A stretch of 64,000 bases of DNA from Bog-473 sp963730785. GTDB taxonomy: Bacteria; Actinomycetota; Acidimicrobiia; Acidimicrobiales; RAAP-2. The position numbers and the translations under genes are program-made. Each line of letters opens with the position of its first letter. Position 1 is the first letter of the stretch. Below are positions 46,825-55,106 of this stretch, one piece after another. Under the pieces are notes generated by a model. The model saw only the letters and a program-made list of their open reading frames with translations. It was not told where the DNA came from and did not search any database. The stretch lies in assembly GCA_963730785.1 (NCBI GenBank), contig CAVSTF010000010.1:186001-250000 (forward strand), given 5' to 3'.

Positions 46825-47448
46825 GTGGGCGATTTCGAGGAGGAAAAACGCCTGGCCGCCGTGGCCGCCGCTGACCTAGTCGAGAGCGGTATGCGGTTGG
46901 GGTTGGGCACCGGCTCCACCGTGGCCTACCTGTTGCCCGAGCTCGGGCGGCGCCAGCTCGACCTCACCTGCGTGGCCACCTCGCCGGCCACCGAGCAGGC
47001 CGCCCAGAAGGTAGGACTCCGCGTCGAGGCATTCGACCGGATCGGGCGCCTCGACCTGGCCATCGACGGGGCCGATCAGGTCGACCCGGATCATTGGTTG
47101 ATCAAGGGTGGGGGAGGGGCCCACACCCGGGAGAAGATCGTGGCCGCGGCCGCCGACCGGTTTGCCGTCATCGTGTCGAGCAACAAGCAGGTGGACCGAC
47201 TGCACGCACCGGTGCCGGTCGAGCTCTCGGCCTTCGGACTGGCGGCACTCTTGGCCCGGGTGCCCGAAATTGAGCTGCGGACGGGTGCGGCGGCGACGCC
47301 CGACGGTGGCGTGCTGGGTGACTACACGGGGGCGGTCGACGACCCGGCAGCGTTGGCGCTCCGACTGGACGCCCTTCCGGGTGTGGTGGCGCACGGCCTG
47401 TTTCCGCCCGACATGGTGTCGGTGGTGCTGGTCGGTCATGCCGAGTGA
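46825..47448 (+). CDS. rpiA: Ribose-5-phosphate isomerase A
   Basis: This enzyme interconverts ribose-5-phosphate and ribulose-5-phosphate in the pentose phosphate pathway. The 207-aa protein shows GLGTGSTVAYLLPELG, DLAIDGADQVDPD and LIKGGGGAHTREKIVAAAA, which hold the substrate and phosphate binding residues including catalytic Asp and Glu. The start is GTG 46825, with a purine-rich GGGACGGAG upstream. The stop overlaps the aminotransferase start as GTGA. The C-terminal region is somewhat divergent but complete. Confidence 0.92.
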   Translation: MGDFEEEKRLAAVAAADLVESGMRLGLGTGSTVAYLLPELGRRQLDLTCVATSPATEQAAQKVGLRVEAFDRIGRLDLAIDGADQVDPDHWLIKGGGGAHTREKIVAAAADRFAVIVSSNKQVDRLHAPVPVELSAFGLAALLARVPEIELRTGAAATPDGGVLGDYTGAVDDPAALALRLDALPGVVAHGLFPPDMVSVVLVGHAE

Positions 47449-48758
47449 GCGGGCAAAACTACGATGTTGCTCGCATGTCATCCTCCACCGAGACCACCGA
47501 CACCCTGCGATCGCAGCTGACGCAGGCCCAACTCGACTACGACGCACTCTGCGCCCAGGGGCTCTCGCTCGACCTCACCCGAGGGAAGCCCTCCCCAGCG
47601 CAGCTCGACTTGATGAGCGGACTGCTGTCCATCTCGCTGGCCGACGACTACAAGGCGGCCGACGGGACCGACTGCCGTAACTACGGTGGCCTGAACGGGC
47701 TGCCCGAGCTGCGGGCCATCTTCTCCGAACTCCTGCAGGTACCGGTGGCCCAATTGGTTGCGGCCGACAACTCGAGCCTGGCCCTCATGCACGACTGCAT
47801 CGTGCATTCACTGCTGAGCCCACTGCCAGGATCAACCAGCCGCTGGGCCGACGAGCCAATCGCTTTCCTGTGTCCGGTGCCCGGGTATGACCGTCACTTC
47901 GCGCTCTGTGAGCGCTTTGGGATTGAGATGATTCCGGTGCCGATGACCGATGAGGGTCCGGACATGGACGTCGTCGAAGCCATCGTGGCCGAGCACTCGC
48001 ACGTCAAGGGCATCTGGTGCGTGCCCAAGCACAGCAACCCCGACGGCACGTGTTACAGCGATGCCACGGTGGCCCGGCTGGCAGCCATGCCCACCGCAGC
48101 CGACAACTTCCGCATCTTCTGGGACAACGCCTACGCCCTGCACGACCTGGTGGACCAACCGGTGCCGTTGGCCGATCTCCTCCGGGCCAGTACCGAAGCG
48201 GGTCATCCGGATCGGGTATTCGTGTTCGGCTCGACGTCGAAGGTGACGCTGGCCGGAGCGGGTGTGTCGTTCTTCGGTTCCTCGCCGGACAACGTGGCCT
48301 GGTACCTCAAGCACAACGGCATGCGCACCATCGGTCCCGACAAGCTCAACCAACTGCGGCATGTGCGCTTCTTGGGTGACGCCGATGGCGTACGCAAGCT
48401 CATGGCCGCTCACCGGGCGCTGATCGGACCCAAGTTCGGCACGGTCGAGCGGATCCTGGAGGAGCACCTGGGCGGCACCGGGCTGGCGACGTGGTCCAAG
48501 CCCTCTGGTGGGTACTTCGTGAGCCTGATCGTCCCTGATGGCTGCGCCAAGGCCGTGGTGGCCAAGGCCGCCGAGGCCGGTATCGCGTTGACGCCGGCGG
48601 GGGCGACCCATCCGCTGGGGCAAGACCCCGATGATCGCTTCATCCGCATCGCGCCCACGTTTCCCAGCATGAGTGACCTGGAAGCCGCCATGGTCGGTCT
48701 CGTCACCTGCGTCAAGCTGGTCGGACTCACCCAACAGATTGCGAGTGGCCAGTCCTGA
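47445..48758 (+). CDS. PLP-dependent aminotransferase, aspartate aminotransferase type
   Basis: A fold-type I aminotransferase of 437 aa resembling the Corynebacterium/Mycobacterium aspartate aminotransferases. Features are DLTRGKPSPAQLDL, PVPGYDRHFALCERFG, FWDNAYALHDL with the cofactor Asp and Tyr, and FGSTSKVTLAGAGVSFFGSS with the Schiff-base Lys. The C-terminus has DDRFIRIAPTFPS with the carboxylate-binding Arg. The start GTG 47445 overlaps the rpiA stop; ATG 47475 is an alternative. The gene ends 54 bases before the encapsulin operon. Confidence 0.9.
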   Translation: MSGQNYDVARMSSSTETTDTLRSQLTQAQLDYDALCAQGLSLDLTRGKPSPAQLDLMSGLLSISLADDYKAADGTDCRNYGGLNGLPELRAIFSELLQVPVAQLVAADNSSLALMHDCIVHSLLSPLPGSTSRWADEPIAFLCPVPGYDRHFALCERFGIEMIPVPMTDEGPDMDVVEAIVAEHSHVKGIWCVPKHSNPDGTCYSDATVARLAAMPTAADNFRIFWDNAYALHDLVDQPVPLADLLRASTEAGHPDRVFVFGSTSKVTLAGAGVSFFGSSPDNVAWYLKHNGMRTIGPDKLNQLRHVRFLGDADGVRKLMAAHRALIGPKFGTVERILEEHLGGTGLATWSKPSGGYFVSLIVPDGCAKAVVAKAAEAGIALTPAGATHPLGQDPDDRFIRIAPTFPSMSDLEAAMVGLVTCVKLVGLTQQIASGQS

Positions 48759-48812
48759 GCCTCGGATGCGACCCGGGTTGGATGGTACACGCTGGCGTGC
48801 AAAGGTATTCCC

Positions 48813-49547
48813 GTGGCCATTGTTGATCTGACCGAGACCGAACCGCGCCCTACGGCATCGGACGTCTACGGCACCGACATCTACACCGAGCCGGCCGGCG
48901 AGCCGGACACCCTGAGCAACCTCGGACCCCTGCGGGCACTGGCCGGCGTCTGGGAAGGGGCAAAGGGATCGGACGATCATCCGGTGGTCGAGGGAGCCCT
49001 ACACCAGGAGTTCGTTGAGCACTACGAGCTCCAACCAATTGATTTTCAAACCAATGGACCGCAGCTCTTCTATGGACTGCGCTATCACACCCATATCCTC
49101 CAAGCGGATCAGTTGGAGACCTTCCACGATCAGGTCGGCTACTGGCTGTGGGAACCAGCGGCCTCGGCCATCACCTTCACCCTGGCTATCCCGCGGGGCC
49201 AGGTGCTGTTGGCGTCCGGACCGGCCGACGTCGACGCCACTGAATTCGAGCTCACCGCCGAGTTGGGATCCGAGGTCTACGGCATCCTCTCCAATCCATT
49301 CCTCGACCGGGCCTTCAAGACCTCGAGCTATCGCATCCATGTCACGGTGAACGATGACGGGACGTGGTCGTATGAGGAAGAAGGTGTGATGACCATCCCT
49401 GGTCGCGATGAGCCCTTCCACCACATCGATCGCAACACGTTGCACCGGGTGGCCGACGCCACACCGAATCCACTGGCGGGCCTGGTCCAGGGCGAGAGCA
49501 GCCTCGGCATCGGAAGCCTACGAAACGAAAGAGGAAACCTCAGATGA
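48813..49547 (+). CDS. Haem-binding beta-barrel (nitrobindin-like) protein, predicted encapsulin cargo
   Basis: A 244-aa member of the FABP-like haem-binding beta-barrel family (THAP4/nitrobindin-type, PF08768). The barrel starts LRALAGVWEGAKGSD. LFYGLRYHTHILQADQ, DQVGYWLWEPAA and IPRGQVLLASGP follow, and PFHHIDRNTLHRV holds the likely haem-ligand histidine. The family normally ends near TPNPLA; here a tail follows with SLGIGSL, matching encapsulin targeting peptides. The start GTG 48813 has AAAGG upstream. Its stop overlaps the encapsulin start as ATGA. Nitrobindins react with NO and isomerise peroxynitrite; that role here is inference. Confidence 0.88.
   Translation: MAIVDLTETEPRPTASDVYGTDIYTEPAGEPDTLSNLGPLRALAGVWEGAKGSDDHPVVEGALHQEFVEHYELQPIDFQTNGPQLFYGLRYHTHILQADQLETFHDQVGYWLWEPAASAITFTLAIPRGQVLLASGPADVDATEFELTAELGSEVYGILSNPFLDRAFKTSSYRIHVTVNDDGTWSYEEEGVMTIPGRDEPFHHIDRNTLHRVADATPNPLAGLVQGESSLGIGSLRNERGNLR
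49497..49523 (+). other. C-terminal encapsulin targeting peptide (SSLGIGSLR)
   Basis: These codons encode SSLGIGSLR near the end of the haem protein, followed by NERGNLR and the stop. Encapsulin cargo such as DyP peroxidases end with closely similar peptides (SLGIGSLK type). The position, a flexible tail after the folded barrel and immediately before the shell gene, fits a targeting signal. Confidence 0.85.
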
Positions 49548-50350
49548 ACCATCTATTCCGCGAGCTGGCACCGATCACCGACGAGGCGTGGGAGCAGATC
49601 GACGCTGAGGCGCGCCGATCGATCAAGCACTACCTCGGCGCACGACGCGTGCTCGACTTCAAGGGGCCGCTCGGATGGGCCAGTTCATCGGTTGAACTCG
49701 GTCGCGTCGAGCCCCTCAGTGCGCCTCCGGTGGCCGGCGTCGAAGCGGCCCAACGTAAGGTCCTCCCGCTGGTGGAGTTCCGGAGCCCATTCTCTCTTTC
49801 GCGCGCCGAACTTGCCGCGGCTGAACGGGGTGCTACCGATCTCGATTTGGCGGCCGTGATTGCCGCCAGCCGATCAGCCGCGCTGGCCGAGGACGGCGCC
49901 ATCTTCCATGGTTACGAGGCCGGAGGGATTGCTGGCGTTGTCCCGTCGTCGCCCCATGCCGCCATCGCCATCGGCGACGACTACGCCCACTACCCCGAAC
50001 ACGTGGCCAAGGCGGTCGCCGTGCTGCGAGAGGCTGGGGTCGCTGGTCCCTACGCCATCGCCATGGGGGCCCGTTGTTTTACCGGTGTCATCGAGACGAC
50101 CGAGCATGGCGGCTATCCCGTCTTTGAACACCTGCGCAACATTCTCGGCAGCGATGTCATTTGGGCTCCGGCCGTCGACGGTGCCGTCATCGTCAGTCAG
50201 CGGGGCGGGGACTTCGAAATAACCGTTGGAGAGGATTTCTCCATCGGCTTTGCCAGCGCTGATGCCGAGGCCGTTCAGCTCTACATCGAAGAAAGCCTCA
50301 CCTTCCAGATCAACACACCGGAGGCGGCCATCCACCTGGCTCACGGATAA
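49544..50350 (+). CDS. Family 1 encapsulin shell protein
   Basis: A 268-aa HK97-fold shell protein of the linocin M18/encapsulin family that self-assembles into a nanocompartment. The start region MNHLFRELAPITDEAWEQID and ARRSIKHYLGARRVLDFKGP are family-typical. Later segments LPLVEFRSPFSLSRAEL, VVPSSPHAAIAIGDDYAHYPE and ESLTFQINTPEAA also fit. Its ATG overlaps the cargo gene stop (ATGA), so the two are translated in tandem. The gene is intact. No ferritin-like or DyP gene is adjacent, so the haem barrel protein is the only candidate cargo here. Confidence 0.95.
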   Translation: MNHLFRELAPITDEAWEQIDAEARRSIKHYLGARRVLDFKGPLGWASSSVELGRVEPLSAPPVAGVEAAQRKVLPLVEFRSPFSLSRAELAAAERGATDLDLAAVIAASRSAALAEDGAIFHGYEAGGIAGVVPSSPHAAIAIGDDYAHYPEHVAKAVAVLREAGVAGPYAIAMGARCFTGVIETTEHGGYPVFEHLRNILGSDVIWAPAVDGAVIVSQRGGDFEITVGEDFSIGFASADAEAVQLYIEESLTFQINTPEAAIHLAHG

Positions 50351-50466
50351 TTCCGGGCCATCGAGGAGGCTCACCCACTCGGGTGAACTAGCTTCTTCGG
50401 GGTTCCCAGGCAGCACTGGGACCGGGGCGCCGCACGACTGAACTACATCGCCATTGGGAGGATTCG

Positions 50467-51276
50467 TTGGAATCGCAAGAGCTGCAGCGTCGCGTGGATG
50501 CGCTGGACTGGTACCACACGTTCGATCTTCCTGGTGGCGTCGTGACGCCCGGTTTGTTCAACCACCGCAATGTGGTGGGCCGGGTACCGATTCCGGCCTC
50601 ACTGGCCGGCAAGCGCTGCCTCGACGTCGCCTCGTCTGACGGGTTTTGGGCTTTTGAACTGGCTCGCCGCGGTGCCGCCTCGGTCACCAGCGTCGATCTG
50701 CCCGATGCCACCCAACAGGACTATTCCGGTCCGCCCCGCGAAGGCGAAGCCTGGCGCAGCGAGGGCAGCGGTCGAGCCAATCAAGCGTTTGCATTGGTGA
50801 AGGAGGCGACTGGTCTGCAGGTTGATCGTGTCGATGGCTCGGTCTACGACCTCGACAAAATGGGCTTGGGCACCTTCGACTTCGTGTTCATGGGCAACAT
50901 CCTGCTGCACCTGCGTGACCCAATCCTGGCTCTGTCGCAGGTGCGCTCGGTGACCAGCCCCAGCGGCGAGTTCCTTTCGCTGGAGGCCATTTCATTGCCG
51001 CAGACGATTCTCCGGCCCTTGTCGCCGACCGGGCAGTTCGCCTTGGGGGACGAGAATCGCTTTTGGACTCCGAACTTGAGAGGTCACCGCCGACTGGTCG
51101 AAGCGGGTGGCTTCAAGATCGTGGCCAAGGGCGGCCCGCTGCTCCAGCGCTTCGGAGATTTCTGGCCCCGTTTTCCCCACGAGCGTCCAAAGTCGCTGCA
51201 CGAGGTCACCTACTGGACCTTCACGCGCCAGTTTGGTGCCGCCATGGGTTGGGTTCGGGCCACTCCACGAGACTGA
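50467..51276 (+). CDS. SAM-dependent methyltransferase, CmoB-like
   Basis: A Rossmann-fold methyltransferase of 269 aa. The N-terminus DWYHTFDLPGGVVTPG resembles the CmoB/DUF1698 family start. Motif I is RCLDVASSDGFWAFELARRG, the acidic loop is SVTSVDLPD, and the later motif is FDFVFMGNILLHLRDPILAL. CmoB modifies wobble uridine using carboxy-SAM, but many actinobacterial members have unknown substrates. The start is TTG 50467, chosen because GGGAGG lies eight bases upstream. It begins 116 bases after the encapsulin stop and is probably a separate unit. Confidence 0.83.
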   Translation: MESQELQRRVDALDWYHTFDLPGGVVTPGLFNHRNVVGRVPIPASLAGKRCLDVASSDGFWAFELARRGAASVTSVDLPDATQQDYSGPPREGEAWRSEGSGRANQAFALVKEATGLQVDRVDGSVYDLDKMGLGTFDFVFMGNILLHLRDPILALSQVRSVTSPSGEFLSLEAISLPQTILRPLSPTGQFALGDENRFWTPNLRGHRRLVEAGGFKIVAKGGPLLQRFGDFWPRFPHERPKSLHEVTYWTFTRQFGAAMGWVRATPRD

Positions 51277-51305
51277 GCGCCATCACCTGACGTAGGGTCC
51301 TCGAC

Positions 51306-52082
51306 GTGAGCATCGCAGAGGTCAACGGCCAGCACATTTCGTTTACGGATCACGGCGGCGACGGTCCCGTCGTCATTTTCAGTCATGGCTTTTTGATGGA
51401 TGGCTCAATGTTCGACCAACAGGTGGCCGACCTGCAGGGCGATTTCCGGTGCGTCACGTGGGACGAGCGTGGACATGGTGGGACGCCAGCCGACGAACCT
51501 TTCACGTACTGGGACTCGGCCGACGACGCGTTGGCCCTCCTGTCTCACCTGGACATTGAACAGGCGGTCTTTGCCGGCATGTCACAGGGTGGCTTTATCT
51601 CCATGCGGGTCGCGTTGCGCGCTCCCGAACGAGTGCGCGGCCTGGTGCTGATCGACACCCAATCGGGCCTTGAAGACCCAGAAGCACTTCCGCTCTATCG
51701 GGCCCTGCATGACGAGTGGGTCGCCAATGGTCCTGCCGCCGTGCAAGAGGCTGTGGCGTCGTTGATCTTCGGTCCTGGCATCGATATCGATCCCTGGTAC
51801 GACAAGTGGCATGCCTTGGATCGAACGGCGTTCTCAACCCCGTTCAACACGCTGGTCGACCGCGACGAAATCACCGATCGCTTGGGCGACATCACGCAAC
51901 CTGCCCTTATTTTCCATGGCTCGGCGGACGCCGCCATTCCGGTCTGGCGAGCCGAGCAACTCCGGGACGAGCTGGGCGGCCACACGGAACTGGTCATGCT
52001 CGATGGGGCAGGGCACGCCTCCAACATGAGCCATGCCGACACCATGAACGCGGCCATCCGAAAGTTTCTGCTCAGCCTGTAA
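51306..52082 (+). CDS. Alpha/beta hydrolase
   Basis: An intact alpha/beta hydrolase of 258 aa. The oxyanion motif is VVIFSHGFLMDGSMF, the nucleophile elbow is VFAGMSQGGFISMRVAL, the acid is in ALIFHGSADAAIPVW and the His is in LDGAGHASNMSH. Such proteins include perhydrolases, esterases and 3-oxoadipate enol-lactonase relatives. The substrate is unknown. It starts at GTG 51306, 29 bases after the methyltransferase stop and possibly in the same transcript. Confidence 0.88.
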   Translation: MSIAEVNGQHISFTDHGGDGPVVIFSHGFLMDGSMFDQQVADLQGDFRCVTWDERGHGGTPADEPFTYWDSADDALALLSHLDIEQAVFAGMSQGGFISMRVALRAPERVRGLVLIDTQSGLEDPEALPLYRALHDEWVANGPAAVQEAVASLIFGPGIDIDPWYDKWHALDRTAFSTPFNTLVDRDEITDRLGDITQPALIFHGSADAAIPVWRAEQLRDELGGHTELVMLDGAGHASNMSHADTMNAAIRKFLLSL

Positions 52083-52175
52083 CTGACACCTCATGGCCCA
52101 TGGACTTGAGAGGCGATTGCTCTCTCCGAGTCCATAGGCGCACGAAGTTGCCCCTACTTGGGTCGACGCAGCGTG

Positions 52176-53358
52176 TTACGACGTGCCCTTGTAGTTGAGG
52201 ATCTGGTGGAGCGCGTGTTCCACCGCGACCAGATCAGCCTGATCATGCATGACCTGATTGATGTCCTTGTAGGCCTGGGGCGCCTCGTCCAAGAGTTGGT
52301 CAGCCTTGGTCGACTGCCAGTCTCGACCTTCCATGGAGGACTTGAAGTCCTCCAGAGATATTTCCTTCCGCGCCTTGGACCGGCTCATCCGCCGCCCCGC
52401 CCCGTGTGAACACGAGTCGTAGCTGGCGGGATTGCCGAGGCCCTCGAACAATGAAGGTCGAGGTGCCCATCGACCCTGGGATCACACCAAGGTCGTCCTG
52501 CCGAGCCCGGATGGCACCCTTCCTGGTCAGCCACACATCCTTGCCGTGGTGATGCTCACGCTCGGTGTAGTTGTGATGGCAATTGATCCGACGAAGCTCA
52601 ACGCTCTGTTCGGTAGTCCCGACCATTCCATTGAGCTCAGAAAGCACAGCGTCCATCATCGCTTCCCGGTTGGCCCGGGCGTAGTCCTGCGCCCACAACA
52701 TGTCGGCGATGTAAGCGTCGAACTCCGGCGTGCCTTCAACGAGGTAGGCCAGGTCAGGGTCCTCGAGAGCGATGAACATCTTCTTCATCAATCCCTTGGC
52801 GCCCTCGATGTGCTGAGTGGCCAGCTGGTTGCCAATGCCTCGGCTACCCGAGTGGAGTACGACCCATACCTGGTCACGCTCATCGAGGCAGACCTCGACA
52901 AAGTGGTTGCCCGATCCAAGAGACCCGAACTGGTCGGTGATCTTTGCGATCTGTGACGGACGAAGTTCTGTCCCGCCCGTGTAGGCCGGAATCTCGTGGT
53001 TGCGCAGGTCCCGCTCGTCCTGATTGGCGAAGGCATGACCCTTGCCAAGTCCAGCCGGTACGACCCGCTCGACGTTGGAGAGGAACGAATCGAAGTTGTC
53101 CGGCAATGAACTTGCCGTCAGGCGCGTTTCGGCCGCGACCATGCCGCAGCCGATGTCAACGCCAATGGCCGCCGGAATGATGGCGCCACGAGTCGGGATG
53201 ACCGACCCGATAGTGGCTCCCATGCCGATGTGAGCATCAGGCATAAGGGCCAAGTGACCAGCCACGAATGGAAGCCGGCTGGCCATGGCCGCCTGCTCAA
53301 TTGTCTTGTCTTCTACGTCGCTGCCCCAAGAGACAACGTTGCCGATTTTCTTCGGCAT
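52176..53358 (-). CDS. rtcB: RNA-splicing ligase RtcB, one frameshift
   Basis: A GTP- and Mn-dependent RNA ligase of about 394 aa that seals 2',3'-cyclic phosphate ends. Motifs are LMPDAHIGMGATIGSVIP, AAIGVDIGCGMVAAET (metal-binding Asp and Cys), GSLGSGNHFVEVCLDE and CHHNYTEREHHHG. A break near 52445, after STFIVRG, moves to the frame with SYDSCSHGAGRRMSRSKA, holding the guanylylated His. The start is ATG 53358. No archease or RtcA gene is adjacent. Actinomycete RtcB is often linked to RNA repair after toxin damage, but the sequence gives no such partner. Confidence 0.92.
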
Positions 53359-53719
53359 TGCACTTCCTCCTCAATTTCGTTGCAGTAATGGTGATCGTTC
53401 TCCACCGTTCGACCATGTGAAAATTCAGCCAAGTTGATTAGCAAACGGCGCATAGCGCCGGTCGACGGCAATGCCTTGGCCTGATGTATCGTTCAGAACC
53501 TTCGACCCGAATACTCGGCCGCTGGGACGTCAACCCTTCCCCGTGGGTTCAGAGACGAGGAAAGGTCAGATTCGGGAATCGACTGGCCGGGTGTCGCTCA
53601 AGCACTCCAGGCGCGCGCCGAGAAGGGAGACTTGCTTCCCTCTCAGTTGCGATTCCTGGTTGGCGATCAACACGCTGCCAAGTGTAAATCACGACTTGTT
53701 TGTGTCAAGGCACATCGCG
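53359..53719. other. Intergenic stretch without a convincing gene
   Basis: These 361 bases upstream of rtcB contain only weak open frames with no family resemblance. AT-richer patches (near 53370-53440 and 53680-53705) may hold the rtcB promoter and a promoter for the following short frame. No RNA gene or repeat was recognised. Confidence 0.4.
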
Positions 53720-54077
53720 ATGAACGCTGAATTTGTGCGCGAACTCGCGAAGCATGTTGAAACCGATGTGGTCGACGTCTACGAGTCGATGCGACGACGA
53801 GGGGTCGGAACTGATCTCGGATCCGGTTCGGAATTCATCACGAGAAGATGATCCGGTTGCACGGCACTGGCTCGAATCAATCGCTCGATGCCGGGCCAAG
53901 GCCATCATTCGGTCCCAGCGCCGACAGGGAGCGGTCTTCACAATGATCACTCGATCGTCATTGGCATGGGCCAATGAGACTGAGCAGGCGGGTGGGCCTA
54001 TTTCGCCATCGAAGAAGAAGACCCACTTTGGGTTCTCCCATTTGGCCAGGCCGAAGGGCACGAAGTCCAACGGCTGA
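53720..54077 (+). CDS. Uncertain small hypothetical protein, possible frameshift
   Basis: Two alternatives exist. On the plus strand MNAEFVRELAKHVETDVVDV starts at 53720 and could join, via an indel near 53845, to DDPVARHWLESIARCRAKA ending at 54077. On the minus strand an open frame from about 54184 to 53705 contains natural-looking DEDPRFQPLDFVPFGLAKW and KWVFFFDGEIGPPACSVS. Both cannot be real over their overlap. No family is recognised for either, and no strong ribosome site supports them. Confidence 0.25.
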
Positions 54078-54198
54078 AAGCGAGGATCTTCGTCGACGGT
54101 CACTGGCGCTACCTTGCCAGGCGCAAAGTCTTTGTGCTGAGCGTGGGGAGAGCAAGGCCTTGGTGCCGGACTGAGCGGCGGCATAGGCTCCCGCCCCG

Positions 54199-55104
54199 AT
54201 GAAGACATTGCGTACACCAGATGAGCGGTTCGAGAACCTGCCCGATTTCGACTTCGCCCCCCACTATGCCGAAGTGGCCGATGGAACCGGGGGCACCCTC
54301 CGGGTCCACTACCTCCGAGAAGGCGCACCCGATGCGCCGGTCGTGCTCCTGCTGCACGGCGAGCCTTCCTGGTCGTTCCTCTATCGCAAAATGATCCCGG
54401 TCCTGACGGGAGCCGGACTTCAGGTGGTGGCGCCCGACCTGGTTGGTTTTGGTCGCTCCGATAAGCCGACCGAGCGCAGCGACTACTCCTACGCCGCTCA
54501 CGTGGCCTGGATGCGTGAGCTGCTGTTCGATCAGCTCGACCTGACTGAGGTCACGCTGGTGTGTCAGGACTGGGGCGGCCTCATCGGTCTCCGGCTGGTG
54601 GGGGAGCACCCCGACCGCTTTGCTCGAGTGGTGGCCGCCAACACCTCACTGCCGACCGGCGATGTCTCACCCGGAGAAGCCTTCTTCAACTGGCAGAAGT
54701 TCTCGCAGGAGGTTGACGTGTTCCCGACCGGCTTCATCGTCAACATGGGCTGCGTGAGCGACTTGTCGGACGATGTGGTGGCGGCTTATGACGCACCCTT
54801 CCCCGATGAGTCGTACAAGGCCGGGGCCCGAAGCTTTCCGCTGCTGGTGCCGTCCTCGCCCGATGATCCGGCCCATGACGACAACGTCAAGGCCTGGGCC
54901 GGGCTGTCTGCCTTCGAGCGTCCGTTTCTCACGGCCTTCAGTGACAGTGATCCCATCACCAAGGGAGCCTTCCGCCAGTTGCAGGAGTCCATCGTGGGCG
55001 CCAAGGGCCAGCCGCACACCACCATCGTGGGCGGGGGGCACTTTCTGCAGGAAGACTGTGGCGAGAAGTTGGCCCAAGTGGTGGCCGACTTCGTGCACGC
55101 CTGA
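54199..55104 (+). CDS. Haloalkane dehalogenase-type alpha/beta hydrolase
   Basis: A 301-aa hydrolase of the haloalkane dehalogenase group. The oxyanion and halide motif is VLLLHGEPSWSFLYRKM. The nucleophile is the Asp of TLVCQDWGGLIGLRLV, where ordinary esterases have Ser. The acid is in TAFSDSDPIT and the His in VGGGHFLQED. Subfamily HLD-I (DhlA/DhmA-like) fits best by the spacing. The start is ATG 54199. It is followed after 2 bases by a Baeyer-Villiger-type monooxygenase and then TrmO, so a catabolic operon is plausible. Confidence 0.88.
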   Translation: MKTLRTPDERFENLPDFDFAPHYAEVADGTGGTLRVHYLREGAPDAPVVLLLHGEPSWSFLYRKMIPVLTGAGLQVVAPDLVGFGRSDKPTERSDYSYAAHVAWMRELLFDQLDLTEVTLVCQDWGGLIGLRLVGEHPDRFARVVAANTSLPTGDVSPGEAFFNWQKFSQEVDVFPTGFIVNMGCVSDLSDDVVAAYDAPFPDESYKAGARSFPLLVPSSPDDPAHDDNVKAWAGLSAFERPFLTAFSDSDPITKGAFRQLQESIVGAKGQPHTTIVGGGHFLQEDCGEKLAQVVADFVHA

Positions 55105-55106
55105 GC

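Noticed and set aside
48759..48812. A third encapsulin gene member upstream
   Set aside because: The gap before the haem protein is only 54 bases and holds no frame; the aminotransferase has no targeting peptide at its end.
47832..48980. Minus-strand open frame of 382 codons
   Set aside because: It opposes the aminotransferase, whose PLP lysine and other motifs are clear.
50351..51276. Methyltransferase as a second encapsulin cargo
   Set aside because: Its C-terminus (GWVRATPRD) shows no SLGIGSL-like tail, and a 116-base gap separates it from the shell gene.
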